The notes beneath the pieces were generated by a model. It did not search any database. It saw nothing but the letters and a program-made list of their open reading frames with translations, and was not told the origin of the DNA. A stretch of DNA of 64,000 nucleotides, taken from the NCBI RefSeq assembly GCF_004421105.1, contig NZ_CP038033.1, positions 3,801,659-3,865,658 of the forward strand, given 5' to 3'. The translations under genes were made by a program, and so were the position numbers. The DNA is from Nitrosococcus wardiae. Lineage in GTDB: Bacteria > Pseudomonadota > Gammaproteobacteria > Nitrosococcales > Nitrosococcaceae. Positions 42,403-51,397 of the stretch are shown here, in pieces (the first letter of the stretch is position 1; each line of letters opens with the position of its first letter).

Positions 42403-42648
42403 ATGATGGAAAAAGAAGGCCCACCCACTTTCAAGCAACGATGTAAACAAGTCATCGCCGAGGCCCGCGAGCTTAACCCAAATAGTGAGGCCATGATCGG
42501 TTGCCTGGCGGCCCGTTTGGTGATGACCCAAAACGCCATGACGCTGCACATTCAGCGCATGAAAAAGTTACTGCAAGACATGGAGGCAGATTTATGTCAG
42601 CCAAAACCCGAAACGAAAGAATCCAACAGCTTCTCTCTGAGGGACTGA
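42403..42648 (+). CDS. Small hypothetical phage early protein
   Basis: The 81-residue protein starts at ATG 42403 behind AAGGAGAAG, about 60 bases after the phage promoter. It is charged and helical (FKQRCKQVIAEARELNPNSE, AARLVMTQNAMTLHIQRMKK). First gene of a four-gene operon ending in the RecE-like nuclease; its 3' end overlaps the next gene by 55 bases. No family recognised. Confidence 0.6.
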   Translation: MMEKEGPPTFKQRCKQVIAEARELNPNSEAMIGCLAARLVMTQNAMTLHIQRMKKLLQDMEADLCQPKPETKESNSFSLRD

Positions 42649-43007
42649 AAGAAGCCCGGAAAATCGGGATAAAGAAACCCCAGGAGGGTGACGGCTGTGC
42701 CGTCTATTTAGCGAAAAAAATGGCGCGTTCAGAGCGGGGCTACAAAGTTATTCCCCAAACCAATATTGAGTTTCAGAAGTGGGTGAGGAATACGCCTGAA
42801 ATCGTTTTTGATGTCCTCCATGACATGGACAGCCGCAAGCTTGCAGACCTTCTATTTACCCCCGAGAAATTGGGTCAATTCATAATTGATGCTCTGGCAG
42901 AAGCCTATGAAGATTATAAGTCCATGGAGAGCGAGCCGGACAAGGAGGACGAGCATGACCTGCGGGATCGGATCAATGGCTATCGGTTGGATATGTGGGG
43001 GGTGTGA
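42594..43007 (+). CDS. Hypothetical phage early protein
   Basis: The 137-residue protein from ATG 42594 (GGAGG upstream) begins MSAKTRNERIQQLLSEGLKE. It is acidic towards the end (SMESEPDKEDEHDLRDRING) with a helical centre. It overlaps the gene before it and ends two bases before the next one. Function unknown; the operon position suggests a recombination or replication accessory role. Confidence 0.55.
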   Translation: MSAKTRNERIQQLLSEGLKEARKIGIKKPQEGDGCAVYLAKKMARSERGYKVIPQTNIEFQKWVRNTPEIVFDVLHDMDSRKLADLLFTPEKLGQFIIDALAEAYEDYKSMESEPDKEDEHDLRDRINGYRLDMWGV

Positions 43008-43009
43008 TT

Positions 43010-43255
43010 ATGAATGCAAGATTACCCGTCGTTGATATGGATGAGATCCCCCAGAGCGAGGTGGAGCGGATTTATCAGCACACCATCGAGGAGCTACTGC
43101 GGGCAATCAACACGATACCGACAGAAGGGGATACCCTCCGAGTCCAGGATATCGACAGCTACTTTGTTAAGACACGTATCACGTTAGACGCGATGCGCTG
43201 TCTTTGTGAAGCGGCGCCAGAGATCACCGAGAGGAAACAAAACTTTCAGAGTTAG
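43010..43255 (+). CDS. Small hypothetical phage early protein
   Basis: 81 residues from ATG 43010: MNARLPVVDMDEIPQSEVER, then INTIPTEGDTLRVQDIDSYF. Acidic, with two amphipathic helices. It sits between the previous hypothetical and the RecE-like nuclease in the same operon. Not recognised. Confidence 0.55.
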   Translation: MNARLPVVDMDEIPQSEVERIYQHTIEELLRAINTIPTEGDTLRVQDIDSYFVKTRITLDAMRCLCEAAPEITERKQNFQS

Positions 43256-43342
43256 GCGACGGTAGAGTCAATGCAGTCAGCGACACCATGGACGAGATCG
43301 CCTCGCTTTGTATTCTTGCATTGCACGGCGGAGAGAAAGCCC

Positions 43343-44113
43343 ATGTTGAATAATGAATTCAGCCCAGGGCTCTATGCCGATATCCCCTTCGAAGAATACC
43401 TGCAGGGGCCCGGCATGAGTAAGCACGGGCTGGACCTTATTGCCAAAAGCCCTTTTCACTTTATCAACAAAGAAGATGCAGATACCCAATCCTTGAGAAT
43501 GGGGCGAGCGCTGCACTGTGCGGTCCTGGAGCCTCATCGCTTCGCAGAGGACTATGCACCGCTTATCACGGTAGACCGACGCACCAAGGAAGGTAAAGCG
43601 CGATGGGAGGCCTACATAGAAGAAAACGAAGGGAAAATCCTGCTCAATCCGGATGAACATGAAAAGGTGAGACGCATGGCCGAGGGCGTGTGCACACACC
43701 CTGCGGCCTCCGCCCTACTCACCGGCGGACATCGAGAAGTTACCGCCTATTGGGAAGACCGGGACACGGGCCTCCTTTGCCGGTGCCGGCCGGATTTCCT
43801 GAACGAGGAGATGACGCTGGTCGCGGACCTGAAAACCTGCGCCAGTGCCAGCCCTGGGGCGTTTGCCCGTGCCGTGAACAACTACCGCTATCACGTCCAA
43901 GACGGATGGTACCGAGATGGACTGAAAGCACTCGGTTGCCCAGTGGAACACTTTGTCTTTATTTGCGTGGAGAACACCCCGCCCCATGCCGTGGCCTGCT
44001 ATGTCCTGGAGCCCGCCGCGGTGGATTTGGGCCGGGAACTCTACCGGCGAGATCTGAACACTTACACGACTTGGAACGTTACCCTCCCCATGCTGAGAGC
44101 GGGCTTGATTTAG
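43343..44113 (+). pseudogene. RecE/DUF3799-like PD-(D/E)XK exonuclease, C-terminus truncated by IS701
   Basis: ATG 43343 gives NEFSPGLYADIPFEEYLQGP, MSKHGLDLIAKSPFHF and LRMGRALHCAVLEP, the start of exodeoxyribonuclease VIII-like proteins. The nuclease core CRCRPDFL and LVADLKTCA carries the metal-binding Asp and Asp-x-Lys. After RRDLNTY at 44063 the frame enters the IS701-like terminal repeat and ends within 17 codons, so the family's final ~15-20 residues are lost. It would make 3' overhangs for phage annealing recombination. The active site is complete, so activity may persist. Confidence 0.8.
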
Positions 44114-45529
44114 ACGGACATGAGTCGCTCCAAAACCTGTTGATAAGATTGCCCCTGAGCGAAGAGGCCCTGTGCCAACTGCACCCACTGACTCAAGGCA
44201 TCACGGGTGAGGGTATAGAGCTTCTGAGCGACGGTTTGCTGATTATCTTCAGCAAAGGCAAATCGTTCTGATTTTCTGCCACCCGCCGGGGTCCGCTGAA
44301 GCAACGACTGCGCTACGCCACTCAAGCGGAAGTGGCGTTTGAGCGCTTCCTCCTTACGTACCTGAGACGCTTCCAGGCCCACGGCTTGTTTGCAGAACTC
44401 ATGAAAGATCTCCACCGGCCAGCGATCGCTCCAGACCCGAATCACCCGGCCTGCTTCCCAGTGCAGGGCATCGGTGAGTAGAAACCGAGGAGTATCACTG
44501 AGATCGGCTTGCTCATGAACAATGACCAGGCGTTTGCGCCCATAGCGCTTCAACCGCACCGTCTTGGTAAAGGCCCAGAACGCTTTTTCCTCACCGCTAC
44601 GCCGCTTCACGTTGACGCGACGAAAGCTCTCGGGATGCTGCTGACGCAACTCGGCGGCGATCTCATCGACCCGCCGCCATTGCCCCTGCCATTGAATGAG
44701 CCGAGAGCTTTCCAGCTCCGAAACCCAATGCTTCCCCTGCTGTTCAATGAGCTGGATTAACGGTAACGAGAGCACCCCATTATCAAAGGCATAAGGTGCC
44801 TGCGGAAAATGGCCCTCGGCTTCGAGTTGGCGCACCATCTCCACAGCGATTTCGGTGCGTTTGCGATACGACAGACGGTTCTTCTGATAATGCAGCAAGT
44901 CGATAAATCGCTCTCGCGCCTGCTCCAGAGCGGTGTAGTCCTCTTGGGCCGTCATGTTCAAATAGCCTAACTCTTCGGCTTGAGAGTTGGGAAACTGAAC
45001 CTCTAGCGCTAAACCATCGACCCTATCGGCATGGGCCACTACCGCCGTGACCAGCGTCGGGTAGGTACTCATCCGACCTTCGACGGGGTCATAAGCCCGC
45101 TTGGTGGCGTAAATCTCAGGTCCCCGGTCATGATGTACGTAGGTCCAATCCAGAACCATGACTTCCAAGCCCCGTCCTCGATGCTCGCCTGCGACCACCG
45201 CTCGATGGCGCGCCAGCAACCCCTCACTATCCCCGCCGGCTTCAAACACCGCCGCATGCATCGCTCGTCGGCTCACCCCTCCAGCCTTCGCCCAAACCTG
45301 CTGGGCGTCAATCCCTTGCAGCGTCTTATTGGGACTGAGCAACAATCCCGTGATATAGCGACTCACATGCTCAAACCCGGCGTCCCGACAAAAGAACTCT
45401 CGGTAAGGCTCAAGACCCTCCTTTATTAGGCTGGGAACACCGACTAACGGTAGCCACATCTCTATGCATTTTCTTCAGTTGTTCTTCCCCCTATCATCCC
45501 TCTTAAGCAGTTAACTTTCCAAGTCGTGT
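44064..45529 (-). mobile_element. IS701-like insertion sequence, full copy
   Basis: 18-bp inverted ends with one mismatch: ACACGACTTGGAACGTTA (44064-44081) and the complement of ACACGACTTGGAAAGTTA (45512-45529). The flanks (CACTT / ATTGA) show no target duplication, so later rearrangement is likely. Its right end is repeated at 19660-19765. Confidence 0.85.
44110..45459 (-). CDS. IS701-like transposase
   Basis: The 449-residue DDE transposase has the frame intact. The first acidic motif lies in LEVMVLDWTYVHHDRG, the second region in ALEVQFPNSQAEELGYLNM, APYAFDNGVLSLPLI and FLLTDALHWEAGR, and the last in RWPVEIFHEFCKQAVGLEAS (Glu). The layout fits the IS701 group; other DDE families with long N-termini are less likely. 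It may be active. Confidence 0.85.
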   Translation of the reverse strand: MWLPLVGVPSLIKEGLEPYREFFCRDAGFEHVSRYITGLLLSPNKTLQGIDAQQVWAKAGGVSRRAMHAAVFEAGGDSEGLLARHRAVVAGEHRGRGLEVMVLDWTYVHHDRGPEIYATKRAYDPVEGRMSTYPTLVTAVVAHADRVDGLALEVQFPNSQAEELGYLNMTAQEDYTALEQARERFIDLLHYQKNRLSYRKRTEIAVEMVRQLEAEGHFPQAPYAFDNGVLSLPLIQLIEQQGKHWVSELESSRLIQWQGQWRRVDEIAAELRQQHPESFRRVNVKRRSGEEKAFWAFTKTVRLKRYGRKRLVIVHEQADLSDTPRFLLTDALHWEAGRVIRVWSDRWPVEIFHEFCKQAVGLEASQVRKEEALKRHFRLSGVAQSLLQRTPAGGRKSERFAFAEDNQQTVAQKLYTLTRDALSQWVQLAQGLFAQGQSYQQVLERLMSV

Positions 45530-45645
45530 ATTGAAGACTCTATGGCACTCTTACGAACAAAGCCCATGGGCATGCGCGACAAAATTTTTTTGCAATTTTG
45601 GGAGTCTATATATATAGGGTGTTTTTTATTCTGGACTGGAATCCT

Positions 45646-46008
45646 ATGTTCGACAGAGACAAGATCTTAGAATACGTGAAAGTGCTCTCAGCGCAGAACT
45701 CAAAGCCCTCCACGGTGGATATGGTAGAAACCCTAAACAAACTAGGGTTTACGGATCAGAATGGCTTTGAGTTCACTGAAGACACTCTTAATTCATTGAT
45801 AAATCCAAAGCCCATCAAGCCATTTGATACTAACGTCACAATAGACACTATTAATGCCCTCCTGCGGAAAGGATACAACCGTTATGACATAGTCGGTCTC
45901 TTGAATAATGATGGTTACCGTACTGATGAGGGTTTAGAGTGGAACAAGCAAAGTCTCGATGACTTTATGACTAAACATAAATTAGGGGCAAGTGAAAAAC
46001 CCTTATAA
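45646..46008 (+). CDS. Hypothetical protein with two recombinase-like repeats
   Basis: 120 residues from ATG 45646. Two segments have the same pattern: DMVETLNKLGFTDQNGFEF-TEDTLNSLI and DIVGLLNNDGYRTDEGLEW-NKQSLDDFM. This pattern (helix, Gly-aromatic turn, strand, helix) is that of the DNA-binding 'Recombinase' domain in large serine recombinases. No catalytic domain is present. It may be a small DNA-binding protein. It lies between the IS701 and ISKra4 elements. Confidence 0.5.
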   Translation: MFDRDKILEYVKVLSAQNSKPSTVDMVETLNKLGFTDQNGFEFTEDTLNSLINPKPIKPFDTNVTIDTINALLRKGYNRYDIVGLLNNDGYRTDEGLEWNKQSLDDFMTKHKLGASEKPL

Positions 46009-46034
46009 CCCGATACGGTAGATATAGGAGAGCG

Positions 46035-46950
46035 CTAAAAAGTGGGGGGTCCGACCTCCTGTGGCTGTGATTGGCGTGAATCTGGCGGCCGGAATCCCGG
46101 ATACCAGCCCCGGCAGACATCCCCCAGATCGTCATCCAGCACGCGGGTGCGGACCTGCAGCAGCAGATGCGCGCCCCGCTCGCTCCACTGCATTTGCTGC
46201 TTTTTCACCACCCGCTTGCTGACCACCTGGTTGACGGTCGATTCGACGAACGCCGTGGAGAGGGTCTCGCCCTGGCGAAACCTCTCTCCGTAGTTGGGAA
46301 TGAAGGGGCGGTTGTTCTGGAGGTATGTGTCGAATTCCTCGAACATTTTCAGTAGCTTGCGTGCGGTTCCGTTCTGGCTGTCGAACGTTGCTGCCTCCAT
46401 GTCCATCTCGACGGATTGGTCTCTTGCAGCGCCCGGAAGACATTGCCGTGCCAGAGAGACCCTTTGATGCTCTCGAGCGCGTCCGGCACCTCATCCCGCA
46501 GCTCGAGTGCCTCCGCGCCCTCGCCGAAGGTTGCCGGCAGTCCCTTGGCCGTCTGGGTCATCGTGGTGAGGCGCATCGTCACAGGGAACCCATCGAGGAT
46601 ATGCTCGGCCTGGGGGTTCAGGTAGAGCGGCAGGTTGCGGACGTCCTCGCCGCCGTCAGAGAGAAAAGTCACCTGCGGGTTCGCCTGCAGGTCCTGCGAC
46701 CGCAGCACCTCAACTACCCGCCGTTTGGGCTGGGTGTCGAAGGTTCGAACGAAGGCAAACCGCTTTCCGGCCGGCGCTGGCGCGCCTTCTTCCTGGTCGC
46801 GTTCGAAGGCCAATACACTCTTGTCGGCAATGACTTCGAAGTGCCCCTGTTTATGCCGGGCACGATAGATTCCCTTTTGCCTCTGCCCCAAGCATCATTC
46901 TTCTCAATCATGGGAACCAACCCGTGTGCGCCGACTAGCGGCGCGGTCAG
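46035..46950 (-). mobile_element. ISKra4-family transposase remnant
   Basis: The middle of the transposase is in one frame (FEVIADKSVLAFERDQEEG, VRTFDTQPKRRVVEVL, VTFLSDGGEDVRNLPLYLNP). The end is in another (LSTAFVESTVNQVVSKRVVK, then GAHLLLQVRTRVLDDDLGD). At least one frameshift near 46400 and a missing N-terminus make it inactive. Terminal repeats were not found. Confidence 0.75.
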
Positions 46951-46954
46951 ATCG

Positions 46955-47542
46955 TCAATCTTGCTGCGCCCAACGATACTCCTCGGCGCTGATCAGACCG
47001 TTACCGTCGATATCAAGGCTGTCGAAATTATCGGCGATGAAAGGGTTGTTTTTGGCCTCATCCCTGTCGAGCACGCCATCTTTATCCTGATCGAACTCCG
47101 AGAGCTGCGTGTCCTTAAGCAGATTAACCGTCGCAGCGCGATACTCGCTCTGGCTTACGCCACCATCATTATCTGCATCGACGCGATCGAAAGCCTCCTT
47201 GAGGGAAGGTCCCACGGCGTTAGCTTCGCGCTCGCTGATGGCACCATCTCCGTTAAAGTCGGCGCGGCTGAATTCAATGGCGGTGAGCCTCGTGGTTAAT
47301 GCTTTGAATTCTGCCTTGCTGAGATTGTTGTCCTGGTCGGTATCTGCCCGTGAAAACGAAGTGTACAACGCCGGAAGCTTCAGGGCCTCTTGCTCGCTGA
47401 TGACGCCGTCGCCATCTGCGTCCAGCTTGTTGAATGCCGTGTCACGCCCGATGAATCCTGTAATGTTGCGCGTGGTCGTGCATCCTGTTGCAAGCAGGCC
47501 AAGGATGGCTGCCAACGCGATAATCCTGTTTGAGAGCTTCAT
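46955..47542 (-). CDS. EF-hand calcium-binding lipoprotein
   Basis: The 195-residue protein has a lipoprotein signal (IIALAAILGLLATGC), so it should be attached to a membrane in the periplasm. Five EF-hand loops follow in order: DADGDGVISEQE, DTDQDNNLSKAE, DFNGDGAISERE, DADNDGGVSQSE and DIDGNGLISAEE, plus DQDKDGVLDRDE. All have regular D-x-D-x-(D/N)-G spacing. It is probably a calcium buffer or sensor. It is unrelated to the transposons around it. Confidence 0.9.
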   Translation of the reverse strand: MKLSNRIIALAAILGLLATGCTTTRNITGFIGRDTAFNKLDADGDGVISEQEALKLPALYTSFSRADTDQDNNLSKAEFKALTTRLTAIEFSRADFNGDGAISEREANAVGPSLKEAFDRVDADNDGGVSQSEYRAATVNLLKDTQLSEFDQDKDGVLDRDEAKNNPFIADNFDSLDIDGNGLISAEEYRWAQQD

Positions 47543-47659
47543 CTGCAGTCCTTTTTTGGAATTGTTGGGCCTAATTACCTAATTATAGAGCGTTCGCGTC
47601 GGGAAGGTGGGGATGAATCAAGGTATCTCTTGGGGAAAGAGCCCCTATTGATAGTCCAC

Positions 47660-47905
47660 GCTCATTCCGCGGGGCTTGGCTGTTCAAGGGTAATATCCTG
47701 AATGGCGATATTCTCCGGGCCTTCGGCATGTGCCTCGCACGCGGCCCAGCATGAGAGAAGTACGCAGCGGGCCGAGATGGCGGCCATGCACGGCAAACAG
47801 ATTGCCCGTGTTGCAATGGATGACCAGCAAAGTTGATTCCGGGCTGGTGACGGTCTCCATGACCTGGTGATAGGGCAGCGCGTACACGGCACCGTTCGGT
47901 AGAAA
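47660..47905 (-). pseudogene. Remnant of a small conserved protein
   Basis: A frame without start reads VEIFLPNGAVYALPYHQVME, then PESTLLVIHCNTGNLFAVHG and GPLRTSLMLGR. A second frame ends AEGPENIAIQDITLEQPSPA. It is a broken gene whose 5' end meets a serine-recombinase scrap at about 47905. Function not known to me. Confidence 0.45.
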
Positions 47906-48190
47906 AATTTCCACGCCGGGGCCGCCGCCCTGGCAGAGTTTGAACGGGAGTTGATGCGGGAACGTACCAAGGCCGGTTTGGCGGCTGCTCGCGCTCGTGG
48001 GCGCAAAGGTGGACGAAAGTTTGAGCTGGCCAAGGCCCAAATCCGGCTGGCTTAGGCAGCCATGGGAAACCGTGATACTAAAGTCAGTGACCTCTGCAAA
48101 GAACTAGGGATCACCCGAACGACACTCTATCGCTACATCGGTCCCAATGGGGATCTCAGAGAGAACGGCAAGCAAGTGCTTAAGGCTTAG
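47905..48190 (+). pseudogene. Serine recombinase (resolvase) C-terminal remnant with internal stop
   Basis: The open frame ALAEFERELMRERTKAGLAA, then RARGRKGGRKFELAKAQIRLA is followed by TAG, then AAMGNRDTKVSDLCKELGIT and TTLYRYIGPNG. This is the E-helix and the DNA-binding HTH of Tn3-type resolvases. The TAG replaces the usual Gln codon CAG. The catalytic domain is lost. It is a trace of a transposon or integrative plasmid. Confidence 0.8.
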
Positions 48191-48248
48191 CGTGTAATAT
48201 TTTCCGTTCTATGGAGTGACCCCAGATATGCTACTGGATTCACTTCCT

Positions 48249-49205
48249 TTATAGGCCATATTTATTGGGTATCACGGTATTTATAATTTTCGCAATCAGC
48301 GGGATAAACTGAATGAATAACAGCACCCCCAGGAGATTAAAGAGTACTTGAGCATTAGCTACTTGCCTAGGTAGGCTCGCATCGAGTGAAATCCACTCAA
48401 CCAACTCTAAAAATGGAAAGAAAAACAAGATTCCCAAGGTCACGGTAGAAATATTAAAGAATAGATGAAAAATACCTGCCCTTACCGCTTCCCGCGATCT
48501 ACCTATGGTGGCCAAAAGCGTATCTGAACACGTGGCGATTTCCGCTCCGAGTATTGCCGCAACAGCGCCTGACAGGGTAATCAATCCCTGGTCTGCTAAG
48601 GAAATGATGATTCCCAAGGTGGCCGATGAAGACTGGATCATCAGCGTTACCAATCCTCCCGATAGTACGCCCCAGAATGGATCCTCGAGTTTGGACAGGG
48701 ATTCAATCAGTGGCGGATAATCTCTTAAGGGGTTAAGGGAGCCACTCATGACTGCAAGTCCAAAAAATATCAAGCCCATCCCAAGAAGGCTTATTCCAAC
48801 TTGCCTTATTCTGGTCTTTTTAGCACGAAGTATGAGGCCTCCGATCAACAGCATGGGAATCGCTAAATAGGTGGTAATATCGAGGGCGATAATCTCAGTT
48901 CCAATAGTTGTCCCGATGTTGGCACCCAGTATGACTCCCAATGACTGTTCGAAAGTAAGAAGCCCTGCATTGACTAAGGCAATGACCATAATGATGGTCA
49001 CAGAAGAGGACTCTAAAACGACGGTGGCTAGTGCTCCGGTGAGCACACCCATAAAAGCATTTCTCGTTGATGTGGCAAGAATATTTTTCATCCTTGCACT
49101 ACCGACTGCCCTTAAGCCCCTAGAGGTAAGAGTCACACCATAGATAAACGACGCAATCCCTGTGAGGAAACCCAAGGTAATTAGAATAAATTCTATTTTG
49201 TTCAT
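48249..49205 (-). CDS. Na+/phosphate cotransporter family protein (NptA-like)
   Basis: The 318-residue membrane protein has two repeats of the Na/Pi signature, each with a serine triplet: VVLESSSVTIIMVIALVNAG and LMIQSSSATLGIIISLADQG. Each is followed by GxxxGAxIGT-like segments (VILGANIGTTIGTE; AILGAEIATCSDTL). The PhoU-like C-terminal domain of longer members is absent. I chose ATG 49205 over GTG 49235. It probably moves phosphate or a similar anion. Confidence 0.9.
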   Translation of the reverse strand: MNKIEFILITLGFLTGIASFIYGVTLTSRGLRAVGSARMKNILATSTRNAFMGVLTGALATVVLESSSVTIIMVIALVNAGLLTFEQSLGVILGANIGTTIGTEIIALDITTYLAIPMLLIGGLILRAKKTRIRQVGISLLGMGLIFFGLAVMSGSLNPLRDYPPLIESLSKLEDPFWGVLSGGLVTLMIQSSSATLGIIISLADQGLITLSGAVAAILGAEIATCSDTLLATIGRSREAVRAGIFHLFFNISTVTLGILFFFPFLELVEWISLDASLPRQVANAQVLFNLLGVLLFIQFIPLIAKIINTVIPNKYGL

Positions 49206-49235
49206 CCACAGCATCGGGGCTATTCTGGAAGGCAC

Positions 49236-49593
49236 TCTCTCAAAGCCAGGACAATCTCTAGGGCTAACGTATGGAGTAGCTTTTGAAATCTTTAATCCAT
49301 AATTTTGGATATGTGGTGACGATGACCAAATGCTTTTACATTTAAATATAATTCATTAATGTATTTGGAGCCGGAATTTTCATATGTTAACGGTTTTGTT
49401 CCAATAAAAGTACGAAACGCGACACAAGATATTTGATAAGCTTATGATGAAATTATATTTTCAGCCATTTTGTCATTCCTAAATTTTAACCATATTTTGC
49501 GGCCAAAATTGGGGGGCTGAGATAAATCAAAATTTCTACAAATTTTAGTTACCTAGAGAAATTTCTATGTCGCGTTACGTACCTTTGTTGGCA
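49236..49593. other. Intergenic stretch, A/T-rich
   Basis: About 360 bases between two leftward genes. Strongly A/T-rich, especially 49300-49560, with no open frame of note. It probably contains the promoter of the Na/Pi gene. It differs in base use from the GC-rich genes to its right, which may mark an insertion border. Confidence 0.5.
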
Positions 49594-50684
49594 TCAACCC
49601 CATAGAGGACGCCCTAGGGCTGTCGAATCCACCCGCAGGGTCTGGCCTGCATTGAGACTGCCCTTGAGGGCAATTTCATGGCCGGCTTCATCCGCCACTA
49701 TCCAACCCGTCAAATCCACACGCCGGGGGCTCACATTCTTGAGCTCGATCCACTCCCCTGCCAGGTGGTGATTATCATTGCCCGGCGCATCGGGATGCAC
49801 ACAAACTATTGCCAGCATGGCCTTTCTATCGGGGGAAGCGGGGGGGTGTCCCTCCTCTAAGGCTTCTGGTGGAGAAACCGGCTCACCCAGGGCCATTACC
49901 GCCGGAGCGTGGTCACTGACCGTCTTTCGCGCCCGCTGATGGCTGATTCCAAGGCGCTGAGGGAAACGATCGATCCAAGCTTCCTGGATTTTCAAGGCTT
50001 CTGGCCGGTACCAGAGATTATCGTAGAGATGGGCATACCGGCCCTCTTTAGTCGATAAAGTGCTCGCCCCCTCCTGGATAGCCGGCTTTAGAACGCCGGC
50101 CAGTTCTCGGAATCCCGCCGAGCCCGGGGGCAAATTGAAATCCCCCATCAGTAATGACTGGATCCCCCTCGGCGACGGCTTCTTCCAGCCAGCGGACATA
50201 CTCATCCAGCTGTCGCGCTTCTCGACGGCGCCCATTCCGGCTCTTTCCATAGATGACGTGGACGGTGGCCGCCGTCCAGCGGTACTGTCCATCGTCGCTT
50301 TGAAAGCGTGCGGCGAAAGGCTCCCGGGCAAAGAGATCACCCGGGTCCAAATAGACCACGGCGCCGCCTCTATAGTCGACGGTCTCTTCACGCCAAATGA
50401 AAGCATAAAATTCTTGGTAGCGCTTGGATCGCCCGACGCTGGTCTCCGAAACCAGTGAAGACCAATCCGTCCCGGTGTGTTGCTCCAGAATTTCAACCAA
50501 ATGCTGGACGGCCGCCTCGTTCATCACTTCCTGGAGGGCAACGAAATCATAGGGCGCCACCACGGCGGCCGTGGCCGCCCAGTCCCGCTGGTTCCCCCAT
50601 CCCAAATGTTTGGCATTCCAGCTCGCCATGGGCTGAGGTCCCGAGTAGGCCAAGAAAAAAGAGCAGGAAGAGTCGTTGACCCAT
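49594..50684 (-). pseudogene. Endonuclease/exonuclease/phosphatase protein with lamin-tail domain, frameshifted
   Basis: A signal peptide GQRLFLLFFLGLLGTSA starts at ATG 50684 in one frame. The EEP domain runs in a second frame (MASWNAKHLGWGN, YDFVALQEVMN with the catalytic Glu, YQEFYAFIWREE, WTAATVHVIYG). The last part is in a third frame (LLMGDFNLPPGSAGFREL and VSDHAPAVMA, the final Asp-His). An LTD follows (LAGEWIELKNVSPRRVDLTG, then W). Two small indels break a secreted nuclease of about 360 residues. Confidence 0.82.
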
Positions 50685-50739
50685 CGGCGCTGTCCTTTAG
50701 TGTGAGTTTTAATTTAGAAATAGCGGGCGCGAGGCGGTG

Positions 50740-50988
50740 ACTCTGAAGGACTTCCCCGAGGCCGCGGTCGGCTTTATCGAGCCGATTTCAAGGGAAAAGC
50801 ATTTCAAATCCGCAGGATAGCACGCCTTAAGGGGTGCAATAGGGCTCGCGTTTTACCGGGCCGAATCATCCCGGAGAACCCCCCCTACGCCGCTCACGGA
50901 AGTCCATGAGCTGGCAGGATTGAAGAAAACGGGCCTGAAGCCGACAACAAGAAAGTCTTACCCAATCTAGTGGAAGCCCGATGGACCT
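50740..50988. other. Intergenic stretch with possible gene scrap
   Basis: About 250 bases with no intact gene. On the minus strand around 50900-50985 a frame reads LDWVRLSCCRLQARFLQS, loosely like the KLGWIRRQQARFLEQ piece of YgjP proteins. This is too short to call. Confidence 0.3.
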
Positions 50989-51388
50989 ATGAAAGACTAT
51001 CGATGGCTGGGAGGCCTGCCGCTCCTCTTGTGGGGGGGTACTGGCCACTCCCCGTGTAGCCAGTGAGGATACCCTTGATCAGGGCGGGTTTCTGAATGCC
51101 TGCCAACAGGCTCTCACCCCAAAGGCAGACACCCCCCAAACGGCCTTGACCAGCGGCTATTGCTATGGCTATCTCGAAGGCCTGCGGCATGCGGGCGAAG
51201 TCGCCAATGATTTGGTCACGCGGCCGGAACTCTGGGGCCGCCAGCTCTGGTGTATTCCCCAAGAGGAAAGCCTTGAAGCCGTAACGCGGGGCGTGGTCGA
51301 GGCCCTGAAAGCTCACCCGCAGAGCCCTCAGGCTGGCTACCCCGGAGCCGTCATGAAGATTTTAAGACACCATTATCCTTGTCCCTAG
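50989..51388 (+). pseudogene. Rap1a/Tai-like immunity protein with homopolymer frameshift
   Basis: ATG 50989 gives KDYRWLGGLPLLLWGG, a signal-peptide-like start, then goes out of frame at a run of seven G (51033-51039). With one G less it continues VLATPRVASEDTLDQGG, FLNACQQAL, GYCYGYLEGLRHAGEVAND and LWCIPQEESLEAVTRGVVEA, to HHYPCP. The paired Cys and the final PCP are typical of Rap1a/Tai proteins, some of which protect against type VI amidase toxins. No effector is adjacent. Confidence 0.75.
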
Positions 51389-51397
51389 GGAGTTGTG

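Noticed and set aside
43690-44271. Open frame overlapping the RecE-like nuclease and the IS701 left end
   Set aside because: A +1 shadow of the nuclease gene that runs on into non-coding IS sequence.
49594-50496. Treating the EEP fragments as two separate genes
   Set aside because: The motifs of one nuclease are divided between them in the right order, so one frameshifted gene explains both.
50866-51048. YgjP-like fragment on the minus strand
   Set aside because: Only a loose match of about 18 residues (LDWVRLSCCRLQARFLQS) and no zinc motif; it could be chance.
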